DNA from: Diphasiastrum complanatum
Lineage: Eukaryota; Streptophyta; Lycopodiopsida; Lycopodiales; Lycopodiaceae
DNA: 64,000 bases
Direction: 5' to 3'
Assembly: GCA_029204225.1 (NCBI GenBank)
Contig: CM055096.1
Location: 58,851,600-58,915,599, forward strand
Shown in pieces: positions 51,880 to 62,617 of this stretch; positions within the stretch are counted from its first letter, which is position 1, and every line of letters begins with the position of its first letter. The position numbers and the translations under genes are program-made. Under the pieces are notes generated by a model. The model saw only the letters and a program-made list of their open reading frames with translations, ran no database searches and was not told where the DNA came from.

Positions 51880-53198
51880 TGTTGCTGATTCATGCACTTA
51901 TATTGGTTCTCTGATGATGGTTACATCTTTGACATATTGATTTTCCAAGAGTGTTTTCTTGATCTGGGTCTTATCCATGATATTGACATTCTTTGTAAGG
52001 AAAGTCAGCAGTCTTCAAGCACACTAGCTTCTGTAAGTGCTAAGCTGTCTCATGGACACCTGCAACTCATGGACTACCCTCTATTGTGGTTGCAAACTGG
52101 GTAGTTGAGAAAAGTATTGTATGTCGAACAAAACAAAGTGGCTAGTAGATTGTTTGGAAAATTCAACATGAAGATTGGGCAGTCAGCAATATAAAAAGCA
52201 TTGTAAGCATAAAATTGGTAGTTGCTCATTCAGGAGTTTCTACGAAAAACATCACTCAAAAGCAAATCAAAAGTTTCAAAATATATGGCCATTGGTTATA
52301 CATTGTTGGCTCAATTTCAGTAGAACCATAGCTGCACTAAAATTTGTAGTACAGAACATTTTGATAACAACCTTTTGTGACGGGAGTTCAAGCCTTCATA
52401 ACTGCATGACGAATCACTAAATTTCAAGGCTATTGTGTTGTTTTAATTTAACTTTGGTTTGAGAAGAGGATGCTAGCAGCTTCCTTAACACAATTCTCTT
52501 CTACAATTGAATTTGCTGGAGAGAGGGAGAGAGACGTTTGTCACGTTTGTTGTTACACAAATATTAGTTGTAGATTTGTATGTCCATGGATGGCAAGGGA
52601 TTAATGTTTCAAGTATGAGGCACACTATCACACGCAAAGAGCCGAGATAGCTTAGTAGTATTGATCCAGGGTATGGCATGAGATCCAAACCCCAACACCC
52701 GAGGGACCTTTCTCAACATCATGAGGCAAGCTCAATCTTAATGTGCTTCGTGCTAACAAAATCAGAAATACAAGCACTCTCAATGAAAAAACAATACAAG
52801 GAATGTGAAACTCTTGATTCATATTCATAAAAATGTAGAGTGCAAATGGAGTTCTTCATAAAAGGTCAAAACGTTGTTCTGAAAGGGTAGTGTTCGCCTT
52901 AACAATGCAACTACCAATATATCAAATGAAATGGCAACACATATTATGCTATGAACAATTACATTTACAACTACCAGTAAAATACTATTGCTTATTGATG
53001 ATGTCAAACTTACATTCAATCGATTAAAGTAAAAATGGCATTCTATGAGATATTGTAGATAAATAGGATGGTATGTTTGAATCAAATAAAATAAAAAAGT
53101 TTAGCTATTGTGAACCTTGTAGAAAAGCACCCCATTTAACCATGTTGATTTTTTTTATTTTTGGACCTGAAATGGATCTACAATCGATCTAGAAGAGG
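51880..53198. other. Region downstream of the bromodomain gene
   Basis: It should contain the 3' untranslated region and polyadenylation site, but I cannot place them with confidence. No coding domain recognised. Confidence 0.5.
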
Positions 53199-53986
53199 TG
53201 TTGGATGCTAGTTGGATAGATCAATCACAAATCTAATGTCTAAATCTTGATCTAGATCAGCACCTAACTAGCAAGAACAACTTGTAAAATGATCAAACTA
53301 ATACAAGAGCGACTTCACACGTGTGAAACTTTGTCACTGGACGGACAGTGGGCAGAGAATGAAGTACTCTAACTATGGATAGCATTCAATGCAAAAAATC
53401 ACAACACAGTGAAAATGACAAGGGTTTGCCTCAAAATCAAGATCTCTCATCAAATTTCATATTCACAATGATGATCTATATATAGATCAAGTACATTTTG
53501 ACTTGATATGCTGACTCAGCAGGCCTGGCATGTGTGGGGAATGCCACATCACTTTAGATCCACCAATCAATGCTAGATAAGCACCCACCCCTTTGATTCC
53601 TAACTTGATGCCATTGCCTCACCATGATTTTGTCTGATTTGAGGTAATTTCCCTAACTTATAGGAACTTGCAAGATTAACTCCTACGATAAGCTGCTGAT
53701 ATTTTTCAGATATGTACACACGTGAGAACAGCCTCTCACACGTGGGAACCATCTTTCATTCACATGGAAATGCTTGATCAACAAGTAAAATGGTGCCACA
53801 TGGCAATTTCCTACTTGAGTAGCTTTTCACTAGTTCATACTTGTGTCAATCAAGACATTTTCTATCTAACTAAAATTGAATGCATTTATGACTACCATCC
53901 ACACGTGGGAACAGGCTCCACACGTGTGTGATCAAGTTATGTACAATTTATCATAGATCTAAAGCTAGAATTTGACAATTTCAACA
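53199..53986 (-). repeat. Copia D 3' LTR
   Basis: On the element strand it starts TGTTGAAATTG right after the purine tract and ends CATCCAACA, giving TGTTG/CAACA terminal inverted repeats. The outer end is inferred from those ends only. It contains four copies of a CACACGTG-like G-box core (around 53711, 53739, 53901, 53920). Confidence 0.75.
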
Positions 53987-54009
53987 CTCCTCAAAATCTA
54001 GCTTGGCAA

Positions 54010-54790
54010 ATCTAGTGTACAGATATCTACAACACCAAGAGCATATCTCAACTTCATAGATGAGTCCTTTGGCAATGGTTTAGTCAGATTATCAGCAACA
54101 CATTCAGATGATGACACATAAAGAAGCCTGATCTCCTTGGCTTGCTCCTTCTCCCTTACAAAAATGATGTGCAATCTCGATATGCTTGGTTCGAGCATGG
54201 AAGATAGGATTGGTGGCAAGTTGTTGTGATGCTTGATTATCACAATAAATGCATGGAATCTCCTCGGCCTTGATCACATGAAGCTCCTTTAGAAGTCTCT
54301 TGAGCCATAGGATCTCCTTCGTGGTTGATGTCAATGCCTTATACTCGGCTTCACAAGAAGATAGAGAGATGGTATCTTGCTTTTTTGAAAGCCAAGATAC
54401 GACTCCACATAAGAATGTAGCAAAAGCACTTATGGATTTTCTATCCATCTTATCACCTACAAAATCTGAGTCCAAGTATGCTCTCAAGCACAAATTAGTC
54501 CCTTGATAGATAATGCCAAAATTCCTTGTAGTTGAAATGTACCTTAACACTCTTTTGCACTTTTCAAATGACATATTAAAGGACCTTGCATATATTGATT
54601 CAACTTGCTTACACTAAAGCTTAGATCAGGTCTAGTGATTGTCAAATATATCAAGGAGCCAATAAGTTTTCTATAGAGTGTGATGTCCTCAAAGGATGCT
54701 TCATGACCATCGATAGAAACTTTTACAATGTGCTCCATAGGGGTGTCAATCCCTTTACAATCTTACAATCCAAACTTTTCTGGCTTCAAG
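54010..54790 (-). pseudogene. Copia D reverse transcriptase thumb and RNase H
   Basis: Reading leftward: a degenerate DCKGIDTPMEHIVKVS, then LYRKLIGSLIYLTITRPDLS, the connection CKRVLRYISTTRNFGI, and RNase H with AYLDSDFVGDKMDRKSISAF, SLSSCEAEYKALTSTTKEI, YCDNQASQQLATNPIF and HARTKHIEIAHHF. The Asp-Glu-Asp residues of RNase H are in place. A frame change near 54560 and another near 54180 interrupt the reading, and the last segment ends VSSSECVADNLTKPLP. Confidence 0.9.
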
Positions 54791-55090
54791 GATCAAAAAA
54801 TCCAATAGGGAGATGGGCGAGTTTCCATGGTATATATTCTCTCCAAGAGGAGAGAATTCCCCATGCAAGCTGGATTAGCAATTGACCTCCTATTCTTGCA
54901 TTATAGCAGTCAAACACCATGCAGGTGCTCCTATGTCCAATTATAGGTCTGGGCCCTGATATGATTATTAATTACTTTATATACCAAGCCCGGAATGACG
55001 AGACATAACTAATAACCACATACACTGGAGTAACCAACTATCCATGTCAGGAACTATTCCAAATCCTTCATATTGGACATGGACATAACA
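54791..55090. other. Spacer between copia D and gypsy 3
   Basis: About 300 bp, no recognised feature. Confidence 0.5.
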
Positions 55091-55909
55091 CTATGGCAAG
55101 AGGGTCTCAAGCCAGATATATCATCGTAGCAACTGATTATATGACCAAGTGGGTTGAAGCAAAAGTAGTTTTTGAGTTGTCGATGCAAAGTCTACGACTA
55201 AGTTTTTATACGAGAATATTATTGTTAGATTTGGATGTCCTATCGAGATTGTAAGTGATCGTGGAACACACTTTGTCAATGAAACAATCAAGTGTCTGTT
55301 GGAAGACTTTTTCGTTATACATCGGTTTAGTACTCCGTATTATCCAAGGGGTAATAGACAAGCAAAATATTCCAATAAGATTCTCTGCAATATTATGACA
55401 GAAACAGTTGAAGCAAGTCGTTCTGATTGGAAGCATAAACTTCATGCAGCATTATGGGCATTCAGAATAGCTTATAAAGTTAGTATGAATCAAACACCAT
55501 TTCAACTTGTCTATGGTAAATATGCATTTATACCGATCGACTTACACATAGCAGCAACGGGACGGTTGGATGATGCAAAATCTTTACAAATGCATCATGA
55601 GGATTTGCAAAAACTTTGTGCAACCAGATTGATGGTAGTCCATGCACTAGCAGCAGAGAAAGCTCGTCGCAAGGCATGGCATGATTGTCGCATACACCAA
55701 AAAGATCTTAAGGAAGGAGATCTAGCATTGATGTATAAAACCAAATTGATCAAAGGAAAACTGAAATATACAAGTGAAGGACCATACAAAGTGAATGAAA
55801 TATTGTCCTACGGAGTAGTTAGTTTGGAACACCTGGATGGAAGACGATTTGACACCTTAGTGAATGGTAGCCAACTACACAAGTTTTGGCAGCCAGTTCA
55901 ACCAAAATG
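55091..55909 (+). pseudogene. Gypsy 3 integrase
   Basis: It enters with RYIIVATDYMTKWVEAKVV (first Asp). After a frame break it reads RFGCPIEIVSDRGTHFVN (second Asp), then HRFSTPYYPRGNRQAKYSNK, where the catalytic Glu normally found after Q-A is Lys, and HKLHAALWAFRIAYKVSMNQ then TPFQLVYG. The C-terminal part (EGDLALMYKTK to YKVNEILSYGVVSLEHLDG) is complete and ends at a TGA. The frameshift near 55175 and the Glu-to-Lys change make it inactive. Confidence 0.9.
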
Positions 55910-56548
55910 ATTCAAGATCTACTCATTTTTATTTGTTGTTTTACAATTTTTTGTTTTTCACTACTATTGATTCTTTCTTTTAACTTTCTGATGGTTGGCA
56001 ACTTCAGGACGGAAAGGATCTCTTCCCAGATCCTCCATCGTCTGGTAGAATCTAACTATGAGTTAGATAAGGGAACCGTGCAACCATACAATTGGTTCAA
56101 GACGATCTTTGGAGAACTAAAGAGAGCAATTAAGAGTAATTCTAAACAACAATTCGTTGTTGACTCTCTTCTTTCCTCCTTAGTCGCCTCGTACCTAGAT
56201 AATAAGGTTCACGGGTTTCGTGCTGATTTTGTGCTAGCCGCCTATGAAGTAGCACAGCCAAATCATCCCGCTAGGCATCCAGATGGGTATGCAATTAGAT
56301 TGCCACTCCCGACTCGCCTTCCACGTCTCATCGACGCACCTGTCCACCATCGTCAATTGCGCCAATACCACATGCTGCAACTACTCATCCTCTCAGCCAC
56401 TATAGCTACCCTTGTCTCTGATTCCTCCCAAGGGCCATATGTGACAATTGGATCTACGATTCCAATCACAGTTGCTCAAGCCGTCTCACCCCCCACAAAC
56501 CAAAGCTATTTCATCGGAAACCCATTGGTTTATGGATATGATCGATGA
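55886..56548 (+). CDS. Additional reading frame after gypsy 3 integrase (unrecognised)
   Basis: 220 codons overlapping the integrase end by about 24 bp in another frame. Residues about 12-37 are strongly hydrophobic and could span a membrane. The next part (RTERISSQILHRLVES, then FKTIFGELKRAI) is helical and charged, and the end is Pro/Thr-rich. I recognise no family. A membrane-like stretch downstream of integrase is the place where env-like frames sit in some plant gypsy elements, but nothing else supports that reading, and the real start may be the Met after the hydrophobic stretch. Confidence 0.4.
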   Translation: MAASSTKMIQDLLIFICCFTIFCFSLLLILSFNFLMVGNFRTERISSQILHRLVESNYELDKGTVQPYNWFKTIFGELKRAIKSNSKQQFVVDSLLSSLVASYLDNKVHGFRADFVLAAYEVAQPNHPARHPDGYAIRLPLPTRLPRLIDAPVHHRQLRQYHMLQLLILSATIATLVSDSSQGPYVTIGSTIPITVAQAVSPPTNQSYFIGNPLVYGYDR

Positions 56549-56750
56549 TTTCAATCCCTTACAGGCAGATGAAATCTTTGAGATGCCCATGAGCCTACCG
56601 ATGAGCCCCGCGCCTTTAATCCAAACTCCCCCACAAGAGGATTTAATCAATTCGATGCAACCTTTGATAATTTTGATTCAGCACTACACTTAGGCCAACA
56701 AGCAGATCCACAAGTTCAGACACCAGATACCATCAGAGTCACTTCTGCAG

Positions 56751-57202
56751 TTGTATCACCAAAGCAGTTCGACGCTACAGCACCAGATGGGTATGCAGAA
56801 GAAGACATCTTCGAAGAGAAAGATCCATAAGCAAAAACTCAAGGCCAATCCAGACAAGCTACAAGATTTGAAGCTCCTCCTCTTGCACTTGCTGCTACAA
56901 CATCAACACCCTTGGATTCTGGTGACGCCCTTGGCTTAGTTTCACACCTTGCGCGAATGATCCAGAACATGATGGATGAAAAGACCGCCATGGATAAGTG
57001 AATTTCAGATTTGGAATCAGAGAACACACTTATCAACCATAAGGTCATTCAGCTGAATAGAGATTTGAAGATCGCCAAACAACATGAAGAAAAATCCGAA
57101 GCGGAACTGAAGAAGACACATCAACATTCAGATGGCTTGGAGAAATACGTAACAACACTCCAGAATGCACTCACTACTGCACAAGATCATGTCGATGGAT
57201 AA
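56751..57202 (+). pseudogene. Gypsy 3 downstream coiled-coil reading
   Basis: After frame changes the + strand reads an acidic segment (PDGYAEEDIFEEKDP), then Ala/Thr-rich sequence and finally a coiled coil (LESENTLINHKVIQLNRDLK to QHSDGLEKYVTTLQNALT) that stops at 57202. It is comparable in position and character, though not obviously in sequence, to the coiled-coil frame of gypsy 1 at 6724-7146. Confidence 0.45.
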
Positions 57203-57260
57203 TCTGTTTTACTAAAAATCCAAAATAGAATGTCATGATCTTCTTTTTAAACTTGTTTGA

Positions 57261-57455
57261 AACACAAAATCATAGACTATATTAAGAGAATTGAATAGTA
57301 TTACTCGATTGAATATATTTAAATCTTAGGTAATAACAAAACAATATTACCTTAAAACACAAAATCATAAATTCACTAAAAGAATTAGTTACTAGTACTC
57401 AATAAAATATACTTAAATCTTAGAGAAGAACACAACAATACTACCTAGAAAGCTG
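57261..57455. repeat. Tandem duplication, period about 95 bp
   Basis: AACACAAAATCATA recurs at 57261 and 57356, with the following 90 bp similar (TTAAATCTTAG, ACAATA-TACC). Confidence 0.8.
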
Positions 57456-57480
57456 CTAACCACCAAATGTTATCTTCGGA

Positions 57481-58781
57481 CTACACACAGAAATTAAGAG
57501 TCTCTGAGTTTATCGTATTGCTTAAGTCTCCATTCATAAGTGTAACACTAACCCTTTCCAGTTTTTTTTTCTTGATTACTTCTGATTCATCTAACTTGAG
57601 AACTAATATCAACTTTTCAACACTTCCATAAAACTTTACAATAAATCTCAGTAAATGATTCAAATCTACAAACATGTTGTTGGTAGAATCATATGACAAA
57701 GAGCCAAGTTTTGAGTTATAAGTTTCATTGATATGGTAAGGAATACCAATGCTGTTTTGCATACCCCTGTTTAACACATCCCTCTCTAATTTAATTTAAA
57801 ATGGCCGAGGAATGGAAAAAAATTTTAGATGTACTTGTCCAAATGCCTCTTCGATAATTTTAAACATTGTGTCCCTGCTAATACTAGATTAATCACATGC
57901 TCCTTGTATCAATTTTCGGTCAATAATCTTGTCGACTTCGCTCATAAGGGCCTCTGCAATCTTGGACTGGATTCAAGAATATCGTTGATTTCCTAGTAGA
58001 CTTGTCGTTGACTTGGCTGTAAGTACTGCACTCAAAGATTTTCCAATCATGTCCTTGTCTTTCAGATTTTGATGGGTGACTAATGTTGTGATTTGCAAAA
58101 TAAAAATAAGATATAGAAAAAAAACAATTCACAATCAATGATGTGCCAAATGAAACAAAACACATGAATAGTTCAAAACAAAACTTACTTGAAAGCCCAA
58201 GTTCTTTTTTTCCGTTGACCTCCACTTGATGGAAACTCATCAATATTAACTATTTTTCGCTTATTGTTCTGTACTTTTTTTCATAATGTGTTCACTTCTG
58301 CAATTATTTGACAATATGAGGTACACAATGTTTGTACAATTAGTTTCATCTTGTCATTTTCTTGGTTAAGGTTTAATATAAGATTTTGCAAACAAGAATT
58401 ATCTAACTTCAAGACTTCATTATCTTCTTTTGTTTGCAACAAAAGAATTTCTTTTCCTCTGTAGTTACTAAGCAAACCATTCAAAATATTTTCCAAAAAT
58501 GAATTATTTTTCATTAAATTACCAATGCCATAACTTTTCAATCTTTCACAATAACTCAATAGACTATTGTGTTCTTCACACAGAAACAGTATGAGTTGTA
58601 TGACTGATCTAGAATTTGAATGTGTAATTGAGCTTGAATCTATCGAATATAAACTTCCATCAACCCATAGATCACAATTTTTCCTATCTTCCATCCCGTG
58701 ATGGATGATTTGGTGTGTTGGTAATGTGGATCCTTTTTTATTTTTTTTTCGACATTTGAGCATATTCTGTAAAAAGATCAA
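57481..58781 (-). pseudogene. Unrecognised minus-strand coding-like sequence
   Basis: Three minus-strand frames occur in order: 58781-58281 (Leu/Asn-rich, probably helical, ending LNQENDKMKLIVQTL), a reading around 58060-57920, and 57777-57481 (LVLKLDESEVIKKKKLERVS then VTLMNGDLS). The middle and last parts share one frame apart from stops near 57960, 57890 and 57800. The run of similar-phase reading over 600 bp suggests a decayed gene or transposon protein, but I cannot name it. Confidence 0.3.
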
Positions 58782-58915
58782 TATGGAGATGATACTTAGA
58801 CATCTTGATAATTGATAGATTAATCTAGTAAAAGAAAAAATTGTTATATATGTTGCAAGCTATTAAAACATGAAATCATAGTATGTTTTCGTCTTAATTG
58901 AAAAAATTTCAACTA

Positions 58916-59130
58916 CAAAAGTTTGAAATAACTTTGGCGCTCTTTTTGATCCAACACAGTCCATGTTTCTTGCTTGATATGCAATTCAAAGCTTTGCAAT
59001 TATGACACAAACACTTTGTTAATGTGTGTTGAAATTGCAAAAGTTTGAAATAACCTTGCCGCTCTTTTTGATCCAACACACTCCATGTTTTTTGTTTGAT
59101 ATGCAATTCAAAGCATTGCAGTTGCAAATT
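58916..59130. repeat. Tandem duplication, period 122 bp
   Basis: CAAAAGTTTGAAATAAC followed by GCTCTTTTTGATCCAACACA starts at 58916 and again at 59038. Confidence 0.9.
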
Positions 59131-59205
59131 TCTGAATTGCAAAATGATTCACGTTGTTATGATCTGCATTAGAGAAAATCACTTCAAATAAAAAATAATG
59201 TCCGT

Positions 59206-59210
<5 letters not shown>

Positions 59211-59271
<61 letters not shown>
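59211..59271. repeat. (GA)n microsatellite, about 61 bp
   Basis: Pure GA dinucleotides. Confidence 0.97.
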
Positions 59272-59272
<1 letters not shown>

Positions 59273-59717
59273 CATCAATACAAAATGAAGGCATCAATAT
59301 TTTTAGATCTCCTTAGAACTTCTCCTCCTTTGTATAGCCTTCCATTTGGCTATGTTTAATCTCTTTTTGGAGGTCCAAGGATAAATTAATCAAATCAAAT
59401 TTAGATGTTCGCAAACATGTATTCTCTCTTATTGTATACAGAAACTATTATTTTTTAATAGATCAAGTTAACTTTCATAATATTTTCATTATCATCAAGG
59501 CAATGTTTACAATGCGGAAACAAGAGAGAATGTCAGCAATGATGGAGAAAACACATTTCTCGCATTTTCATTGGGCCACATCTGCCCTAGAAAAAATTTG
59601 AAAACAGTTGAAAACGTTGAAGAGATAGAGAACTTTCTAGGAAGAGGAACTTCTAGAAAGAGAACTTTGTAGAGAGAGAAAGAGAACTTTCTAGAGAAAG
59701 ATATAAATTCAAGAGCA

Positions 59718-59721
<4 letters not shown>

Positions 59722-59776
<55 letters not shown>
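59722..59776. repeat. (GA)n microsatellite, about 55 bp
   Basis: Pure GA, preceded by several imperfect GAGAACTTTCTAGA units (59625-59700). Confidence 0.97.
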
Positions 59777-59780
<4 letters not shown>

Positions 59781-59835
59781 GGGAGGCGCTCATTTTTTAC
59801 TTTTTAGGGTTTTATGAAAAATAGCAATAATGTGA

Positions 59836-59838
<3 letters not shown>

Positions 59839-59869
<31 letters not shown>

Positions 59870-59897
59870 GGGGGGGGGGGGGGGGGGGGGGGGGGGG
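59839..59897. repeat. (GA)n joined to a 30-bp G homopolymer
   Basis: About 29 bp of GA runs straight into 30 consecutive G residues (59868-59897). Confidence 0.97.
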
Positions 59898-61310
59898 CTT
59901 TTGGGTAAAAATTAAACTGAAATATAGATTGTTGAATGTTTTGATTGATACCTTTCTTCTTGCATTGTTATTTGTTTCATGATTCATCTATGATTTGGCA
60001 ACACATTCAGGTTACTGTGTTAAAGTTCAAACGCTAATAGCATACATAATACATGTGTCCGGTAATACGTATTGAGTAAGTTGTTAAAACATGGAATTTC
60101 AAATTTTTAATGGTCATAATTCAATCATGATGTCTATTATCATCAATGCATTATGCAACTATGTTGTTGGCTTTTTCTAAATTCTAGACAAATCTACAAA
60201 AATTTGAATTCTGAACTCCTAAAACCGATTCGCCAATTCGAAAACCCTAGGACTGATTCGAAAAGGTCAAATAGGCTGATTCGGACGATTCCACTTCGAC
60301 TGATTCCAGATACAAGGGACATTCTAATATATATCAATACATAGATGCAATTAGCATTCCAAAACACATTCTGAAACGTTTCCGAAATTTAACATGAAGG
60401 CTTTTTGAGGTGCAAGTACTTTTTAATACTTTTTGAAATTTTTTGCTTCTCCTTGACTTTTTCTATAGTGGAACTGTCAAAATGATGACCTAAACGTCAA
60501 TAAGAACAGACATAATTTTCTATGCAAGCCTGCTGGAATTGTTCAATATATTGACCTAAAATTTACATTATGCGAGTACCCTGCTATGGAGGCCCTGCTA
60601 AAATACATCTTGTACTTGTACCAAAGAAAAAGAGATTTTCAATTTTTGCAAAAATAGTCTGTTTCAAGAAGAAATACAATGACAATCTATCTTTCAATTT
60701 GTGACATTTCGCTTTCCAATTTTCTAAGGACTAATTTCACAAGACTGGCAATCTCTAGAGATCTAAAGTCCTTAAAATTTGACAGTTTTATAAGTTTTTG
60801 GACAAGTTCACTGCAACTATACAATGTGATACAGGTCAAGCTTCATGGATGTCAGTTTCACTGGCAATTGTACAATGTGCATAGCATCTGGCAAGAAACC
60901 AGGGCAATATCACTAGCTTTCTGAGATTTTCACCGCTATACATTTACTAGTATTTGGCAAAAACTGTCCTATTTGTGCTTAAACTTTTTTTTGAAAAATC
61001 ACCATCAGATCCCCCATAAGAAAACCCTGCATTTTGAACCCCATATTGCCAAAAAGTCCACACCTGGTTGGGAAAAATGTGTACTCTTCATTTTTTCATA
61101 AAAACTCTCATAAACAAACACTTTTCTACAAATTGACCATGGGTAACAGCAATATGAACTGAAAACTAGTGACCAAAAAAATAGGGGTTAGTCGAGCATG
61201 TCAACAAAAAAAGGCCAGGGAACTTCTTCAATGGAACTGATCAACCAGAGATTCCAAAAACATAATTGATAACAAATTTGTCTGCATACTTGGTTAAAAA
61301 GCATGTGTAA

Positions 61311-61547
61311 TCCTCCATTATAATCAATAGTTGCATCTTTATCCTGCAAAAATGGTCGAGGTACAAAGTTTTTTCCAGTAGACTTGAAGGCGTTATAAGT
61401 TCATTGAAAAGAATCGACAGTAGAAGTTCTACTCCTCCATTATAATCAATAGTTGCATCTTTATCCTGCAAAATTGCTCAAGTTACAAAGCTTTTTCGGT
61501 ATTATTATGACTTCATTGTTGAAAAGAATCGACAGTAGAAGTCCTAC
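61311..61547. repeat. Tandem duplication, period 122 bp
   Basis: TCCTCCATTATAATCAATAG starts at 61311 and at 61433; both copies end near GACAGTAGAAGT(T/C)CTAC. Confidence 0.92.
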
Positions 61548-62162
61548 TTCAGTCGAATAGATTGGGGTTCAACCAGTCCCTGCCACAAGAGCCATCATGG
61601 CAGTTGTAACTTATCAGAGTGAGTGATACTGTAATGAAACAATATTTATTGAAATGTTTGTCCGGGCTCAAAATGCGTGTTCTTGATACAGAAAATGGGG
61701 AAGAGTACTGAAAATAGTTCTTAGAAATAGATAATACTCATAAAAAACTTTTAAAAAGTATGGTTTGGGCATTAGTTATTAAGTTTTTTCTTGTTTAGAC
61801 GAATGTCGCAAATCCACTTGGAACTTGAAGTCAAATGTCATTTTTCGTCATGACATTGGATATTAACCGTATTCCCAAATTCAATTTGAGTGGTTGATAA
61901 ATGTCATCAGCTGATGGCTATATACAGATAACAAAATATACAAAAACTATGTGTTTGATTTGATGTCTAAGAAGCTTGTCTATCAACAGAAACAAAATTG
62001 ACACACAATTTTCAACATATGCGAGTTCATACAGACACAAGCACTACAATTATTTTACATAGATCTTCAAAAATAAACTCCAGATAACAAGAAAAAAAGT
62101 TTTTCTTAAAGATATAGAGAACATACTCAACAAACATAGAAAGAATATCGTAAAGCAGTGCT

Positions 62163-62210
62163 ATCTATTTGTTAATTATGACAAAAATCTATTTGTTAAT
62201 TATGACAAAA
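62163..62210. repeat. Exact 24-bp tandem duplication
   Basis: The unit containing ATTTGTTAATTATGACAAAA occurs twice in a row with no mismatch. Confidence 0.95.
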
Positions 62211-62492
62211 ATATGGCTTGCCTGGATACACCATACTTCGCACCAAAAACTCCAACTCTCATATGTTTGTAAGCAACTTAAAAAGCAAAACTGCAAAAGT
62301 TACTCATTGGGTGATACCAGCCTTAAAGACAAAACAAGCTAAGATGCACTTCTTCTACATCATGTTTTCCATGTACAAATCCATGCTAGTGCTGCTCTCA
62401 GACCATTAAATGACAAGAAGATATCTTTTTCAACACTAGTGGTAACAAATTGGGATGATTATGAGCCCTTTTGAAAAAAATCTTTGAGCGCC

Positions 62493-62617
62493 TAACAATT
62501 ACAATATACAAAGTCATATGGCCTCATATTTTACCAAATTATATTTTAAAAAAACCTTAACAATTACAATATACATATTACAAAGTCATATGGCCTCATA
62601 TTTTACCAAACTATACT
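62493..62617. repeat. Tandem duplication, period about 65 bp
   Basis: TAACAATTACAATATAC at 62493 and 62558, then AAAGTCATATGGCCTCATAT in both. The second copy has a 7-bp insertion. Confidence 0.9.

Larger units (their letters stand above)
53199..54790 (-). mobile_element. Copia D, 3' part of a Ty1/copia element with one LTR
   Basis: Minus strand. It contains the end of reverse transcriptase, a nearly complete RNase H, a purine-rich tract (GATTTTGAGGAG) and an LTR of 788 bp at 53199-53986. Sequence upstream of the reverse transcriptase thumb is missing beyond about 54790. Confidence 0.87.
55091..57210 (+). mobile_element. Gypsy 3, integrase and downstream reading frames without LTRs
   Basis: A + strand gypsy fragment. 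It holds integrase at 55091-55909 and then about 1.3 kb of further reading with frame breaks, ending with a coiled-coil segment. No LTR, primer site or other pol domain is found on either side. Confidence 0.82.

Noticed and set aside
55886-56548. Envelope gene of a retrovirus-like element
   Set aside because: A hydrophobic stretch after integrase is suggestive, but there is no signal-peptide layout, cysteine pattern or second membrane segment that would justify the name.
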